64,000 bases of DNA from Sedimentitalea todarodis (GCF_032595355.1 NZ_JASMWN010000015.1:82402-146401), one strand, 5' to 3'. Positions 53,976-63,710 are shown, numbered from the stretch's first letter. Translations and numbers: made by a program. Notes: generated by a model not told the origin, from the sequence alone.

Positions 53976-54923
53976 ATGACCGCGGATCAGCCACGGCAGG
54001 TGATGGTAACAGGGCGGCGAGACCTGACGCCAACGATCACGGAATTCGTGCTGTCACCGACACCGGGCGGCAGCCTGCCACCGATCAGCGCCGGGGCCCA
54101 TGCCACCCTGCGCACGCCATCCGGCGCAATGCGGCGCTACTCCGTCATCAATCCTGAATTGAGCCCTGAAACCTATGTGATTGCGGTCAAGCGTGAGACC
54201 GACAGCCGCGGAGGCTCTGCCTCGATGCATGAACAGGCAAGACTGGGAACGGTGATGGACCTGATGGAGGTCGAGAACAGCTTTGCCCTGACCGACGCCC
54301 CGGACTACCTGTTGATCGCAGGCGGCATCGGAATAACCCCGATCCTGTCGATGGCGCGCGAACTGGATCGCGCGGGCAAGCCATTCCGCATCATCTACTG
54401 CTCCCGCGACGCAAGAGAAACCGCCTATCTCGACGAGATGTCGATCACCTATGGCGACCGGCTCACGTTGCACCACGATGGTGGTGATCCCGCAGAGGTC
54501 TATGATTTCTGGGACCATTTTGAAGAACCACAGAAAGCCCACGTCTTTTGTTGCGGCCCAAAGCCGCTGATGGAGGAAATTCGCGCGATTTCAGGCCACT
54601 GGCCCGAGGGTCGTGTACATTTCGAAGACTTCAAGCCGGTCGAGGTGGTACGGGCGGATGACGTCGCCTTTGACGTTGAATTGCGCAAATCGGGGCGGAC
54701 GATCACGGTTCCTGCCGACCGGTCGATCCTGGAAGCGCTGCGCGATGCGGGTGAGCGCACTGTCAGTTCCTGCGAGAGCGGCACCTGCGGTACATGCAAG
54801 ACGCGGCTGATTGCTGGGGACGCGGATCACCGCGATATGGTCTTGATGGACGAGGAAAGAGCCGAAAAGATCATGATCTGTGTCAGCCGCAGCGCCGGCG
54901 GAGGTTTGGTCCTTGACCTCTGA
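53976..54923 (+). CDS. pht2: Phthalate dioxygenase reductase-type protein (FMN/NAD/2Fe-2S)
   Basis: This is about a 315-aa reductase with domains in the PDR order: FMN-binding barrel (RRYSVINPEL, near 50), NAD domain (LLIAGGIGITPILSMA, near 110; FCCGPKPLM, near 190) and C-terminal plant-type ferredoxin with CESGTCGTC and MICVSRS. It passes electrons from NADH to the Rieske oxygenase. The start is ATG 53976 (GAGGG upstream) or ATG 53964. Its 3' end overlaps the next gene by 11 nt. Confidence 0.88.
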   Translation: MTADQPRQVMVTGRRDLTPTITEFVLSPTPGGSLPPISAGAHATLRTPSGAMRRYSVINPELSPETYVIAVKRETDSRGGSASMHEQARLGTVMDLMEVENSFALTDAPDYLLIAGGIGITPILSMARELDRAGKPFRIIYCSRDARETAYLDEMSITYGDRLTLHHDGGDPAEVYDFWDHFEEPQKAHVFCCGPKPLMEEIRAISGHWPEGRVHFEDFKPVEVVRADDVAFDVELRKSGRTITVPADRSILEALRDAGERTVSSCESGTCGTCKTRLIAGDADHRDMVLMDEERAEKIMICVSRSAGGGLVLDL

Positions 54924-56103
54924 ACCGATCAGGCTGGGCGTGGCGGGGTTGGGCCGGGCCTTTGTCCTGATGCTGCCGACCTTTCGCGCCGATACCCGGT
55001 TGCGTCTGACTGCCGCAGCGGCGCCGCGCGCGGCCAGCCGCACTGCGTTTCGAGGTGAATTCGGAGGAACGACCCATGCCGATGTCGGGGCTTTGTGCGC
55101 CGATCCACAGGTCGAGGCAATTTACGTTGCCACCCCGCACCAGATGCACGCGGATCATGTTGTTGCCGCAGCAGAGGCCGGCAAGCACGTCCTCGTGGAC
55201 AAGCCGCTCGCGGTATCACTTGAGGACGGCGCACGCATGGTTGCGGCCTGTGACCGGGCCGGGGTGCATCTGATTGTCGGGCCAAGCCATTCCTTCGACG
55301 CGCCGGTGCAACTGGCGCGGCAGATCATTGCCAGCGGCGAGTTTGGCTCTCTGCGCATGATCCAAGCGCTGAACTATACCGACTTCCTCTATCGACCACG
55401 CCGCGCCGAAGAGCTGCGTACGGATCAGGGCGGCGGCATTCTGTTCAGCCAGGCGGTGCATCAGATCGACATGGTGCGCCTGCTGGCAGGAGGTCTTGGT
55501 CAACGTGTGTCTGCCATGACCGGCGCATGGGATGCGGCCAGACCAACCGAGGGCGCATACAGCGCGTTGTTGCAATTCGAGAACGGCGTCTTTGCCACGC
55601 TGACCTATTCGGGTTATGCCCATTTCGACAGCGACATCTGGATGGGCAATGTGGGCGAGCTTGGCCATGACAAGGACCCTGCTGCCTATGGAACGGCCCG
55701 TCGCGCCCTGTCAGGTGCAGACCCGGCTTCCGAAGCAACACTGAAAGCCCGTCGTACCTATGGCGGCGGCGAGTCCCCTGCGCCACCCCAGCATCACGAA
55801 CATTTTGGCCCGGTGATTGTCGCCTGCGATCGCGCCGATCTGCGTCTGACGCCTGACGGGGTCGAGATCAACGGCGGTACGAGCCGCGGCTTTCGCGCGG
55901 CGCCGCTGCACGCGGCGCCCCGTGCCAGCGTGGTCGACGCGCTCTGGCAGGCGCTGCGACACGGGCAGCCTCCGGTCCAGACCGGTGCCTGGGGGCTTGC
56001 CAGCCTCGAGGTTTGCCACGCCATTCTCACCTCCGCCGCCACCGGCCAGATTGTCGACCTGACCCGGCAGATCGCAGCACCGACGCAGAAAGAAGAACCA
56101 TGA
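54913..56103 (+). CDS. pht4: Gfo/Idh/MocA-family dehydrogenase (phthalate dihydrodiol dehydrogenase type)
   Basis: This 396-aa oxidoreductase has an N-terminal Rossmann motif (LGVAGLGRAF), the family EKP-like motif as VDKPLA near residue 95 and the HQIDMV segment near 180. Pseudomonas Pht4, which dehydrogenates the phthalate cis-dihydrodiol, belongs to the same family and neighbourhood. The start is TTG 54913 with GGAGG 8 nt upstream, overlapping the reductase end. Its stop overlaps the decarboxylase start (ATGA). Confidence 0.82.
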   Translation: MTSEPIRLGVAGLGRAFVLMLPTFRADTRLRLTAAAAPRAASRTAFRGEFGGTTHADVGALCADPQVEAIYVATPHQMHADHVVAAAEAGKHVLVDKPLAVSLEDGARMVAACDRAGVHLIVGPSHSFDAPVQLARQIIASGEFGSLRMIQALNYTDFLYRPRRAEELRTDQGGGILFSQAVHQIDMVRLLAGGLGQRVSAMTGAWDAARPTEGAYSALLQFENGVFATLTYSGYAHFDSDIWMGNVGELGHDKDPAAYGTARRALSGADPASEATLKARRTYGGGESPAPPQHHEHFGPVIVACDRADLRLTPDGVEINGGTSRGFRAAPLHAAPRASVVDALWQALRHGQPPVQTGAWGLASLEVCHAILTSAATGQIVDLTRQIAAPTQKEEP

Positions 56104-57095
56104 CCGATACGCTGAAACTCTCGCTTGCGATGGGAGACTATGACCGCACGCGCCCCATTGTTGACGGGCGGGTCCAGATCGACGGGGTGTCTCCACTGCC
56201 AATGCTGTTGAGCCCCGAAGAGATGTTCTTTCGCGCGTTTCGTCATCAGGCGTTTGATGTCACCGAGTTGTCGCTCTCTTCCTATTCAATCTCGGTTGCG
56301 CGGGGCGATCCGCAGTATGTGGCCATCCCGGTATTTCTCAGCCGCGCTTTCCGGCATACGTCGGTTTATGTCCGCAAGGATCGCGGGATTGATGGACCGG
56401 AGGATCTGATGGGGCGGCGCATTGGCGTAGCCGAGTATCAGCTCTCGGCCAATGTCTGGGTCCGCGGGATCTTGCAGGAACATCACGGTGTTCTGCCTTC
56501 TGATATCATCTGGATACGCGGCGGTATGGAATCTCCGGGACGACCTGAAAAGATCAAGGTCAACTTGCCGACCGGGGTCACGATGGAAGACGCACCCGAG
56601 GGGGCGACCCTGAATGCGATGCTGGCCGAGGGCGAGATTGATGGCTTTGTCGGGCCACGTGCGCCGCGTTGTTTTGCCGAGGGGCATCCGCAGGTTGGTC
56701 GGCTTTGGGAGGACAGCATGGTGGCGGCGGCGGCTTACTATGAAACGACACGGATCTTTCCGATCATGCATGTGCTGGGTCTGCGCCGCACGCTGGCGGA
56801 CACGCACCCCTGGTTGCCCGGCGCGCTGTTGAAAGCCTTTGAACGCGCTCGTGCACTGGCTGTCGAGGCTCTGGCGGATACTTCGGCCACCAAGGTCACA
56901 ATGCCCTTTGTCGAAGACAACCTCGCCCGCGCGCACCGGCTGATGGGTCCGGATCCCTGGACATATGGATTGCCGGGCAACGCGCATGTGCTGGAGACGT
57001 TTCTAGGCTATCACGCGGATCAGGGTCTGTCCCCGCGCCGTGTCGCAGTAGACGAGCTGTTCCACCCTGCCACCGTCGAATCCTACAGCCTTTGA
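56100..57095 (+). CDS. pht5: 4,5-dihydroxyphthalate decarboxylase
   Basis: This 331-aa protein has the Pht5 layout: LSLAMGDYDRTRPIVDGRVQ at the N terminus, FDVTELSLSSYSI near residue 58, and an SBP-like fold with DGFVGPRAPRCF near 180 and PWTYGLPGN near 285. It removes one carboxylate from 4,5-dihydroxyphthalate to give protocatechuate. The genes for protocatechuate ring cleavage are not in the window. Confidence 0.9.
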   Translation: MTDTLKLSLAMGDYDRTRPIVDGRVQIDGVSPLPMLLSPEEMFFRAFRHQAFDVTELSLSSYSISVARGDPQYVAIPVFLSRAFRHTSVYVRKDRGIDGPEDLMGRRIGVAEYQLSANVWVRGILQEHHGVLPSDIIWIRGGMESPGRPEKIKVNLPTGVTMEDAPEGATLNAMLAEGEIDGFVGPRAPRCFAEGHPQVGRLWEDSMVAAAAYYETTRIFPIMHVLGLRRTLADTHPWLPGALLKAFERARALAVEALADTSATKVTMPFVEDNLARAHRLMGPDPWTYGLPGNAHVLETFLGYHADQGLSPRRVAVDELFHPATVESYSL

Positions 57096-57103
57096 GCGCT
57101 CCA

Positions 57104-57544
57104 ATGTCCGAATTCCTGCCCGGCGAGGTGATCGAAATCGCCGTGAACGGATCCTTTGCCCATGTGCAGGTGACCCACCATCACCCCAGCTATCCGCCGG
57201 TGGTCCGGGTGCTGAGAGGCCTGTCCCGTCAACCCTGGTCTGGTCCGGATCCTGCGGAAAGGACCAAGACCGCGTTCAAGGTGCTGATTCCGTTGAAAGC
57301 GGCACTCGCGCGTGCCGGATGCCCGGCAAAATCACTGGGCCAAGCTCCGGTGCCAAAGGTGGACCGGGTGTTTCCCACATTCAGGACCCCGGTGCGCGGA
57401 CGCGACGGCGCAGTGTTGTACGGGTGGTTCTGGAACGGCCATACACTGCGCCATGGCGACGACAGCGAGGCGGCCACCAAGTTTCCCCTGCGCGAAGTTA
57501 CCGGGGCGGCGGCCCTTCTGGATCGGATTGCCCGCGAAGCCTGA
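57104..57544 (+). CDS. Uncharacterised protein, possibly Imm26-like fold
   Basis: This 146-aa protein has no signal peptide. The N terminus (LPGEVIEIAVNGSFAHVQVTHHHPSYPPVVRVL) resembles the beta-rich start of Imm26-type immunity proteins, but the match is weak and by eye. It follows pht5 after 8 nt on the same strand, so it is probably co-transcribed with the phthalate genes. A TTG start at 57092 overlapping the previous stop is possible. Its role is unknown. Confidence 0.6.
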   Translation: MSEFLPGEVIEIAVNGSFAHVQVTHHHPSYPPVVRVLRGLSRQPWSGPDPAERTKTAFKVLIPLKAALARAGCPAKSLGQAPVPKVDRVFPTFRTPVRGRDGAVLYGWFWNGHTLRHGDDSEAATKFPLREVTGAAALLDRIAREA

Positions 57545-57604
57545 TGCCTCTGTCTGGGTCCAGCCGATCGGGTTAGACATGTGATCAAGACACTCGACTT
57601 CACC

Positions 57605-58375
57605 TTAGTCTCTCAGGATCGCGACGGGGCGGCACCAGCCTGCGCTCGCCGCCTTGATCTTTACCGGAAAGCACTGCACCTCGAACCCGGTCGCGGGAAG
57701 GTCTGCCAGATTGGCCAGCTTTTCCATGTGGCAATAGCCGCGCACCATGCCAGCGCGGTGGCCTTCCCAGATCAGGCTGGCGTCGCCGGTTTCCGCCACC
57801 TTCTTTGCCGTGTGGATGAACGGCGCATCCCAGCTCCAGGCATCGGTACCACAAACCCGCATCCCCCGCTCGGTCATCCAGCAGGTTGCCTCATGCCCGA
57901 TGCCGCACCCGGTGGCGACGTAATGCGGCTGACCATAGGCCGCGCCCGCCGCCGTATTTACCAGCACGATGTCACCGGATCGCAGATCATGACCGATGCG
58001 GTCAAACTCGGCCGCAACCTCGGCGGCCGTGACAACATGACCGTCTGGCAGATGACGAAGGTCCAGCTTCACCCCCGGCCCGATGCACCAGTCAAGTGGC
58101 ACCTCGTCAATGGTGATCGCCCGCTGTCCTCCATCCATGGTGGAATGAAAATGATAGGGCGCGTCCAGATGGGTGCCGTTATGGGTAGACAGCGTGACTT
58201 TCTCCACCGCCCAACCTTCGCCGCCGGGCAGATCCTCGCGCGTGACGCCGGGGAAAAAACCAAGAATTTGCGGTGCGGTATCGTCATGTGCATAATATTC
58301 GATTTCCGGGTCCAGCCCCGGCGGATCGGCAAACCTGGTGTTTTCAAGCGGGCGCGCCAGATCGATCAGTTTCAT
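57605..58375 (-). CDS. Cyclase-family metal-dependent hydrolase (kynurenine formamidase-like)
   Basis: This 256-aa protein has the family metal-binding motif HNGTHLDAPYHF near residue 66 and a conserved GHEATCWMTERG segment near 170. The family includes arylformamidases and isatin hydrolases that open cyclic amides. It is downstream of the TRAP permease genes on the same strand, 11 nt after dctM, so its substrate is probably the imported compound or a metabolite of it. Confidence 0.85.
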   Translation of the reverse strand: MKLIDLARPLENTRFADPPGLDPEIEYYAHDDTAPQILGFFPGVTREDLPGGEGWAVEKVTLSTHNGTHLDAPYHFHSTMDGGQRAITIDEVPLDWCIGPGVKLDLRHLPDGHVVTAAEVAAEFDRIGHDLRSGDIVLVNTAAGAAYGQPHYVATGCGIGHEATCWMTERGMRVCGTDAWSWDAPFIHTAKKVAETGDASLIWEGHRAGMVRGYCHMEKLANLADLPATGFEVQCFPVKIKAASAGWCRPVAILRD

Positions 58376-58386
58376 AATACTCTCCT

Positions 58387-59691
58387 TCAGCGGCCAACCA
58401 GGCCGGTTGCGATTTCAGGAACCAGGATCACGGCGCAGAGCACCACGGCCATGATCACGGCAAAGGGAGCCGCGCCGCGAAACACCTCGCCCAGCGTCAC
58501 TCCCTCGTCGCGCAACGTCGCCTGTACCACAAAGACCGACAGGCCCAGAGGCGGCGTCAATAACCCGATTTCGACCGCCAGAACCGTCACAAGACCGAAA
58601 TGTACCACGTCGATACCCAGTGCCTGCGTGATCGGAAAGGCCAGAGGCACCGTGACCAGCATGATCGACGAACTGTCCAGAATCGTCCCCATCAGCGCGA
58701 CGATCAGTGCGAACAGGAACAGGAAGCCCAGAGGGCCGATCCCGCTGGAGACAGCCCATCCGGTGACCGAGGCCGGAACCCCCGAGAACGCCAGCATTCG
58801 CCCGTAGATCGACGCACCGACGATCAGGAAGCATACGGCGGCTGTGATATGGCCCGTCTGGACGGCAATACGCCAGGCCCCCGATGCGCTGATCCGGCGC
58901 ATGGCAAAGGCAAGTGCGAGCGCCGCCGCCGCCCCCACGGCCCCGGCCTCTGTCGGTGTGAAAAACCCGGCATAAATGCCACCCAGAACCATCCCCGCCA
59001 GTCCCAGCACCGGTACGATCAGCAGCCCCGGCGTGGTGTCATCGGCGTCACCCATTGTGCGCGGCCCGTCAAACAGCGCCGGACGGAACCGCCCCAGCAG
59101 CGTCAGATAGATCCCAAATGCCAGCGCCAGCACCAACCCCGGTCCGATCCCGCCGAGGAACAGATCGCCCACCGAACTGTCGGTCAGGATCGCAAACAGG
59201 ATCAACAGCAATGATGGCGGGATCAGCATGCCCAGCACGCTCGACCCGGCCACCGTGCCCACGGCCACGGTCCGGCTGGTCCCGGCGGCGACCATTTGCG
59301 GCACCGCCACCTTGGAAAACACGGCTGCTGATGCGATGGAGATCCCGGTGATCGCGGCGAAGACTGCATTGCTCAGCACGGTTGCCACTCCTAGCCCGCC
59401 GCGCCAGCGCTGCATGGATCGCGCGATGATGGCAAAGGTATCACGCCCAAGCCCCGATTCACTGACTGCCAGACCCATCAGCACGAACAGGGGCACCACG
59501 CCAAAGGTGTACTCCGCGATCGAATCCGTTCCCGCCAATGCCACGAAATTCAGCGCCAGAGCCGTCTTGCCGGTGATCGCCCACATGCCGACGAACGAGA
59601 TACCCGCCAGTGCGATAGCCACATGCATCCCGGCATAGATCGCCAACCCGATCGCGGCCAGCGACAGGTACCCGATCATCAGGTTGTCCAT
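58387..59691 (-). CDS. dctM: TRAP transporter large permease DctM
   Basis: This 434-aa polytopic protein has the DctM/SiaM landmarks PLFVLMGLAVSESGLG near residue 70, AAVFSKVAVPQMVAAGTSRTVAVGTVAGSSVLGMLIPPS near 125-160 and GLLTPPLGLSVFVVQATL near 390. Its ATG shares a base with the dctQ stop. It transports the ligand with DctQ, but the receptor gene upstream is broken. Confidence 0.94.
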   Translation of the reverse strand: MDNLMIGYLSLAAIGLAIYAGMHVAIALAGISFVGMWAITGKTALALNFVALAGTDSIAEYTFGVVPLFVLMGLAVSESGLGRDTFAIIARSMQRWRGGLGVATVLSNAVFAAITGISIASAAVFSKVAVPQMVAAGTSRTVAVGTVAGSSVLGMLIPPSLLLILFAILTDSSVGDLFLGGIGPGLVLALAFGIYLTLLGRFRPALFDGPRTMGDADDTTPGLLIVPVLGLAGMVLGGIYAGFFTPTEAGAVGAAAALALAFAMRRISASGAWRIAVQTGHITAAVCFLIVGASIYGRMLAFSGVPASVTGWAVSSGIGPLGFLFLFALIVALMGTILDSSSIMLVTVPLAFPITQALGIDVVHFGLVTVLAVEIGLLTPPLGLSVFVVQATLRDEGVTLGEVFRGAAPFAVIMAVVLCAVILVPEIATGLVGR

Positions 59692-60206
59692 CAGGCCGCC
59701 ACCTTGCGCGCGGCAGATATGGCAGACATCAGAAACGACAGCGCCAGCAATGCCGCCCCTCCGGCAACAATGACCAGAAAGGGCCAGACCGGCATCTGGA
59801 AATGGCCCGCGATCCCTTCCATTTCGCCACGATCAATGGCGCGCACCGCCTTGGGCCAGACCGCCCGTGCGATCATCAGCGATACCCCGGCCCCTGCCAG
59901 TTGCATCACCAGATCCAACAATGCCCCGATCCGTGGGCGCCGCAGCATCAGCATACCCAGCAGCGCGTCCGAGCGGATCATCTGCCCGTGCCGGTGAGTA
60001 TGGGCGATCTGTAGAAAGACGATCCCAACGATGGAGAACTTTACCATCTCCGGCACGCCCGCAATCGGGGACAGAAAGGCATTGCGCCCGATCACATCCG
60101 CAAGGATCAACACCATCAGCAACAGGATCCAGACTGTCGCGGCGACATTGGCGATCGACATGACGCCGCCGGCAATGCGCCCTGCCAGCCCGCCAGTTTG
60201 CGCCAT
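59691..60206 (-). CDS. dctQ: TRAP transporter small permease DctQ
   Basis: This 171-aa protein has four hydrophobic segments and the family motifs LILADVIGRNAFLSPIAGVPEM near residue 40 and AHTHRHGQMIRSDAL near 70. It lies 5 nt after the dctP remnant and overlaps dctM by one base. Confidence 0.92.
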   Translation of the reverse strand: MAQTGGLAGRIAGGVMSIANVAATVWILLLMVLILADVIGRNAFLSPIAGVPEMVKFSIVGIVFLQIAHTHRHGQMIRSDALLGMLMLRRPRIGALLDLVMQLAGAGVSLMIARAVWPKAVRAIDRGEMEGIAGHFQMPVWPFLVIVAGGAALLALSFLMSAISAARKVAA

Positions 60207-60211
60207 GTGGG

Positions 60212-61009
60212 TTACTCTACCGTCCAGTCGCGGGGCAGCAGCACGCCGGCATCTTTCAGCTCTTGCATATAGGTGTTGACCACCCCGGTGCCGTCCAGGC
60301 CCTGTTCATCCTGTGCCCGCGCCCAATCGCCCGCGATATCCGGCAGCGACTGCGCCCATCTCTGACGTTCTTCTGCGGCCAGCACGCTGACATTCGCGCC
60401 ACCGGCCTCCATTGCAGCAAAGGCACCAACGACACGCTCTTCCAACCCGGCACGATAGGCCACTGCGAATTCGGCAACCCCGGTGCGGATCGCCTCTTGC
60501 ACCTCTGCGGGCAGTTCATCAAACCAGCTCTTCTTGGCGACGATGGCCCCGGCGTATTGCGCACCAAAGCCGGTCCGGGTCACATAGGGCGCAACCTCAA
60601 ACAGCTTGGCGGCGGCCGCAGCCGTCGGAAACACGATCACGCCCTCGGCCACACCGGTCTGAATGTCATTGTAATAGGTCGTCAGGTTGCCCGATACGCC
60701 AACAGCACCTGTCCCCTTGAGCCAGTTCACAGCCGGCCCCGGCGCATTGATCTTGCGACCTTTCAAATCCTCGATGCTGGTGACCGGAAACTCGGTCATC
60801 AGCAGATAGTCTTCCAGCCCGAACCCGCCGCCGAGATACTCCATGTCGTGGCTTTCCCACAGCTTGCGCATATCGGGGATCGTCTCGTGCATGCCGTCAA
60901 CCACGCCGAACACGATATCCACTTCCGGCGAGCCGAACGGCGTCGCATAGGTGACGTTCTGCAGGCTCAGCAATGACGGTTCGAACAGAGTGTCTAACGT
61001 CAGCACCTG
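60212..61009 (-). pseudogene. dctP: TRAP binding protein DctP, 5'-truncated by an IS
   Basis: About 265 residues of a DctP family receptor (about 330-340 expected). It retains the ligand-site Arg region (SIEDLKGRKINAPGP) and the family helix segments to the C terminus. The frame begins at the IS3 terminus (61010) with no signal peptide, and the GTG at 61006 has no ribosome-binding site of its own. The signal peptide and first lobe strands are missing, so a functional receptor cannot be made from here. The transporter is probably inactive. Confidence 0.85.
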
Positions 61010-61074
61010 TGGGACAGAATTGAGATTTAGCTAACGGAGGATTTCTGGTTCATCGTAACCGTCAAGGAGTGAAG

Positions 61075-61449
61075 ATGAACAAGAAATCCGGAACCAGCAA
61101 AGCTTCGGCTGACAAGCTGGTCAAAACCATCCGCCGCAAGACGCGGCAAACCTATTCTTCCGAGGAGAAGATCCGCATTGTTCTGGCGGGCCTTCGCGGC
61201 GAAGAAACCATCTCTGTTCTGTGCCGCCGCGAGGGCATCTCCGAAAGCCTGTATTACAGCTGGTCAAAGGAATTCCTCGAGGCTGGGAAGCGCCGTCTGT
61301 CTGGCGATACAGCCCGCCAGGCAACCTCACCCGAGGTGAAAGAGCTGCGATCCGAGGCGACGGCACTGAAGGAATGCGTTGCCGATCTGACCCTGGAAAA
61401 CCGTCTCCTCAAAAAAAGCATGACAGGGGCTGGGGAGTTCGAGGAATGA
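61075..61449 (+). CDS. IS3-family transposase OrfA
   Basis: This 124-aa protein has a helix-turn-helix (YSSEEKIRIVLAGLRGEETISVLCRREGISESLYYSWSKEFL) and a C-terminal coiled coil (LKECVADLTLENRLLKKSM). ATG 61075 follows AGGAG. The stop overlaps the orfB ATG (ATGA). Confidence 0.88.
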   Translation: MNKKSGTSKASADKLVKTIRRKTRQTYSSEEKIRIVLAGLRGEETISVLCRREGISESLYYSWSKEFLEAGKRRLSGDTARQATSPEVKELRSEATALKECVADLTLENRLLKKSMTGAGEFEE

Positions 61450-62426
61450 GATACCCGGCGTCTGAGAAACTGGAAATCATCCGGACCGTTGAGGGGTCCC
61501 ATCTGCCCGCGAAGCAGACCCTCGATATGCTGGGTATCCCGCGCACCACATTCTATCGATGGTATGACCGTTATGTCGAAGGCGGTTTTGATGCCCTGGC
61601 GGATCGCTCACCCTGCCCAAAGTCTGTCTGGAACCTTATTCCACAAGCCCGGCGGGATGATCTGATCGAGTTCGCGCTGGAACATGAGGCGCTGACAACC
61701 CGTGAGTTGGCGGTTAAATATACCGACGAGAAGCGGTATTTTGTCTCTGAATCTTCGGCTTACCGCATTCTGAAAGCTGCCGATCTGATCACGGCACCCG
61801 AGTATGTGGTGATCAAAGCCGCCGACGAGTTCACGGACAAAACGACTGCCATCAACCAGATGTGGCAGACCGACTTCACCTACTTCAAGATCATTGGCTG
61901 GGGCTGGTTTTATCTCAGCACGATCCTGGATGATTACAGCCGCTACATCATTGGCTGGAAACTTTGCACGAACATGCGGGCCGAGGACGTGACTGACACG
62001 ATTGAATTGGCTCTGGCGGCGTCAGGGTGCGACCACGCCATCGTTCGCCACATGCCTCGCCTGCTGAGTGATAATGGGTCCTGTTACATCTCCGGTGATT
62101 TGGCCGAATGGCTGGAGGACCATAAAATGGATCACGTTCGCGGTGCACCCTTCCACCCGCAAACCCAAGGCAAGATCGAGCGTTGGCATCAAACAATGAA
62201 GAACCGGGTTCTGCTGGAAAACTACTATCTACCCGGCGATCTCGAACGCCAGATCAGGGCCTTCGTCGATTACTACAACAACGAACGATACCACGAGAGC
62301 CTGAACAACGTCACACCAGCTGACGTCTACTTTGGGCGTGACAAAGCCATCATCAGGGAAAGGGCTAAGATCAAGAAACGGACAATCCAACAACGCCGCT
62401 TGCAACATCAAAAACAGGCTGCATAA
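61446..62426 (+). CDS. IS3-family transposase OrfB
   Basis: This 326-aa protein has an N-terminal HTH (TLDMLGIPRTTFYRWYDRY) and an rve integrase core with the full DDE triad: Asp in MWQTDFTYF, Asp in LLSDNGSCY and Glu in GKIERWHQ. It appears intact and, with OrfA, could be active. Confidence 0.9.
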   Translation: MRYPASEKLEIIRTVEGSHLPAKQTLDMLGIPRTTFYRWYDRYVEGGFDALADRSPCPKSVWNLIPQARRDDLIEFALEHEALTTRELAVKYTDEKRYFVSESSAYRILKAADLITAPEYVVIKAADEFTDKTTAINQMWQTDFTYFKIIGWGWFYLSTILDDYSRYIIGWKLCTNMRAEDVTDTIELALAASGCDHAIVRHMPRLLSDNGSCYISGDLAEWLEDHKMDHVRGAPFHPQTQGKIERWHQTMKNRVLLENYYLPGDLERQIRAFVDYYNNERYHESLNNVTPADVYFGRDKAIIRERAKIKKRTIQQRRLQHQKQAA

Positions 62427-62486
62427 TCAATCACACAACTGAACCAGAGCCTCCAAAGCTCAGGCCGCTCAGATGTTCCATTTTAT

Positions 62487-63710
62487 ATGACGACGGACAA
62501 CACCGTGTCTGATCCCCTCACGGAATTGCTACGTAAGGGCGCGCGTGAGCTGCTCCAGACGGCGGTTGAGGCTGAGCTTGGGGTCTTCCTCGCCCAGTTT
62601 GCAGATCACCGAACGCCGGAAGGGCGCGCAGGGGTGGCACGCAATGGCCATCACCCGGAACGCGCTGTGCAGACTGGGATCGGCCCTGTAACAGTGAAGA
62701 TCCCGAAGGTGCGATCAAAGACGGGCGCGCCTGTCAGTTTCAAATCCGCTTTGGTCCCGCCCTATGTCAGAAAGGCCAAGACCATCGAAGCCGCGCTGCC
62801 CTGGCTCTATTTGAAGGGCATCTCAACGGGTGCGATGGGCGCGGCACTGAAGGCTCTGCTGGGGCCGGATGCGACCGGTTTCTCGGCCAAAACCGTGTCG
62901 CGATTGAAGACGCAGTGGGCAAGTGACTACGACCAATGGCGCAAGACTGACCTCGGTCGCGATGACTGGGTCTACATCTGGGCAGACGGCATCTACAGCG
63001 GTCTACGCGGCACTGATGATCGGCTCTGCGCCTTGGTCGTGATCGGCGTAAATGCACGCGGTGAAAAGCACTTCCTCGCCATTGAAGACGGCGTGCGGGA
63101 AAGCACCCAAAGCTGGCGTGAGGTGCTGCTGGGCCTCAAATCCCGCGGCCTCACCGCGCCAAAGCTGGCCATCGGCGACGGTGCCATGGGGTTTTGGGCA
63201 GCGCTTGAAGAGACATTCCCGACCACACGCCAGCAGCGCTGTTGGATGCACAAAACAGGCAATGTTCTCAACTATTTGCCCAAACGCTCCCAACCCAGGG
63301 CGAAGAAGATGCTGCACGATATCTGGCAGGCGGAGACCCGCGAAGATGCGCACAAGACGTTTGATCTTTTCGTCGAAACTTTCGAGGCGAAATACCCCAA
63401 GGCCACCCAATGCCTGATCAAAGACCGTGAGGAGTTGCTGACCTTTTTCGACTTTCCGGCCCAACACTGGCAGAGCATTCGCACTTCAAATCCTATCGAA
63501 AGCGCCTTCGCCACGATCCGCCATCGCACCAAGCGAACCAAGGGCTGCCTCAGCCGCGACGGCATGCTCCACATGATGTTCAAGCTGGGCCAATGCGCCG
63601 AAAAAAGGTGGCGCAAACTGCGCGGCTTTGCCCACCTCGCAGACGTCATCCAAGGCGTCGACTTCATCAACGGCTTCAAGCCATCAAACCAAAATCAGGC
63701 CGCCGCATGA
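62487..63710 (+). CDS. IS256-family (mutator type) transposase
   Basis: This 407-aa protein has the IS256 DDE residues in WADGIYSG, AIGDGAMGFW and NPIESAFATIR, with the C/H motif QRCWMHK. Length is normal. The start lies 6 bp after the IS3 terminus, so the left IS256 end and native promoter seem to be lost. The right end is probably near 63754. Confidence 0.92.
   Translation: MTTDNTVSDPLTELLRKGARELLQTAVEAELGVFLAQFADHRTPEGRAGVARNGHHPERAVQTGIGPVTVKIPKVRSKTGAPVSFKSALVPPYVRKAKTIEAALPWLYLKGISTGAMGAALKALLGPDATGFSAKTVSRLKTQWASDYDQWRKTDLGRDDWVYIWADGIYSGLRGTDDRLCALVVIGVNARGEKHFLAIEDGVRESTQSWREVLLGLKSRGLTAPKLAIGDGAMGFWAALEETFPTTRQQRCWMHKTGNVLNYLPKRSQPRAKKMLHDIWQAETREDAHKTFDLFVETFEAKYPKATQCLIKDREELLTFFDFPAQHWQSIRTSNPIESAFATIRHRTKRTKGCLSRDGMLHMMFKLGQCAEKRWRKLRGFAHLADVIQGVDFINGFKPSNQNQAAA

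Larger units (their letters stand above)
61010..62480 (+). mobile_element. IS3-family element, apparently complete
   Basis: Imperfect terminal repeats start TGGGACAG (61010) and, on the other strand, TGGAACAT (62480), sharing further identity toward GGAGG about 30 bp in. Two overlapping transposase frames fill it. It has cut dctP on the left and lies 6 bp from the IS256 transposase start on the right, so the original target site cannot be rebuilt from the window. Confidence 0.75.

Noticed and set aside
57581..58807. Plus-strand open frame of 408 codons opposite the cyclase and dctM genes
   Set aside because: No ribosome-binding site or domain; both minus-strand genes under it have clear family motifs.
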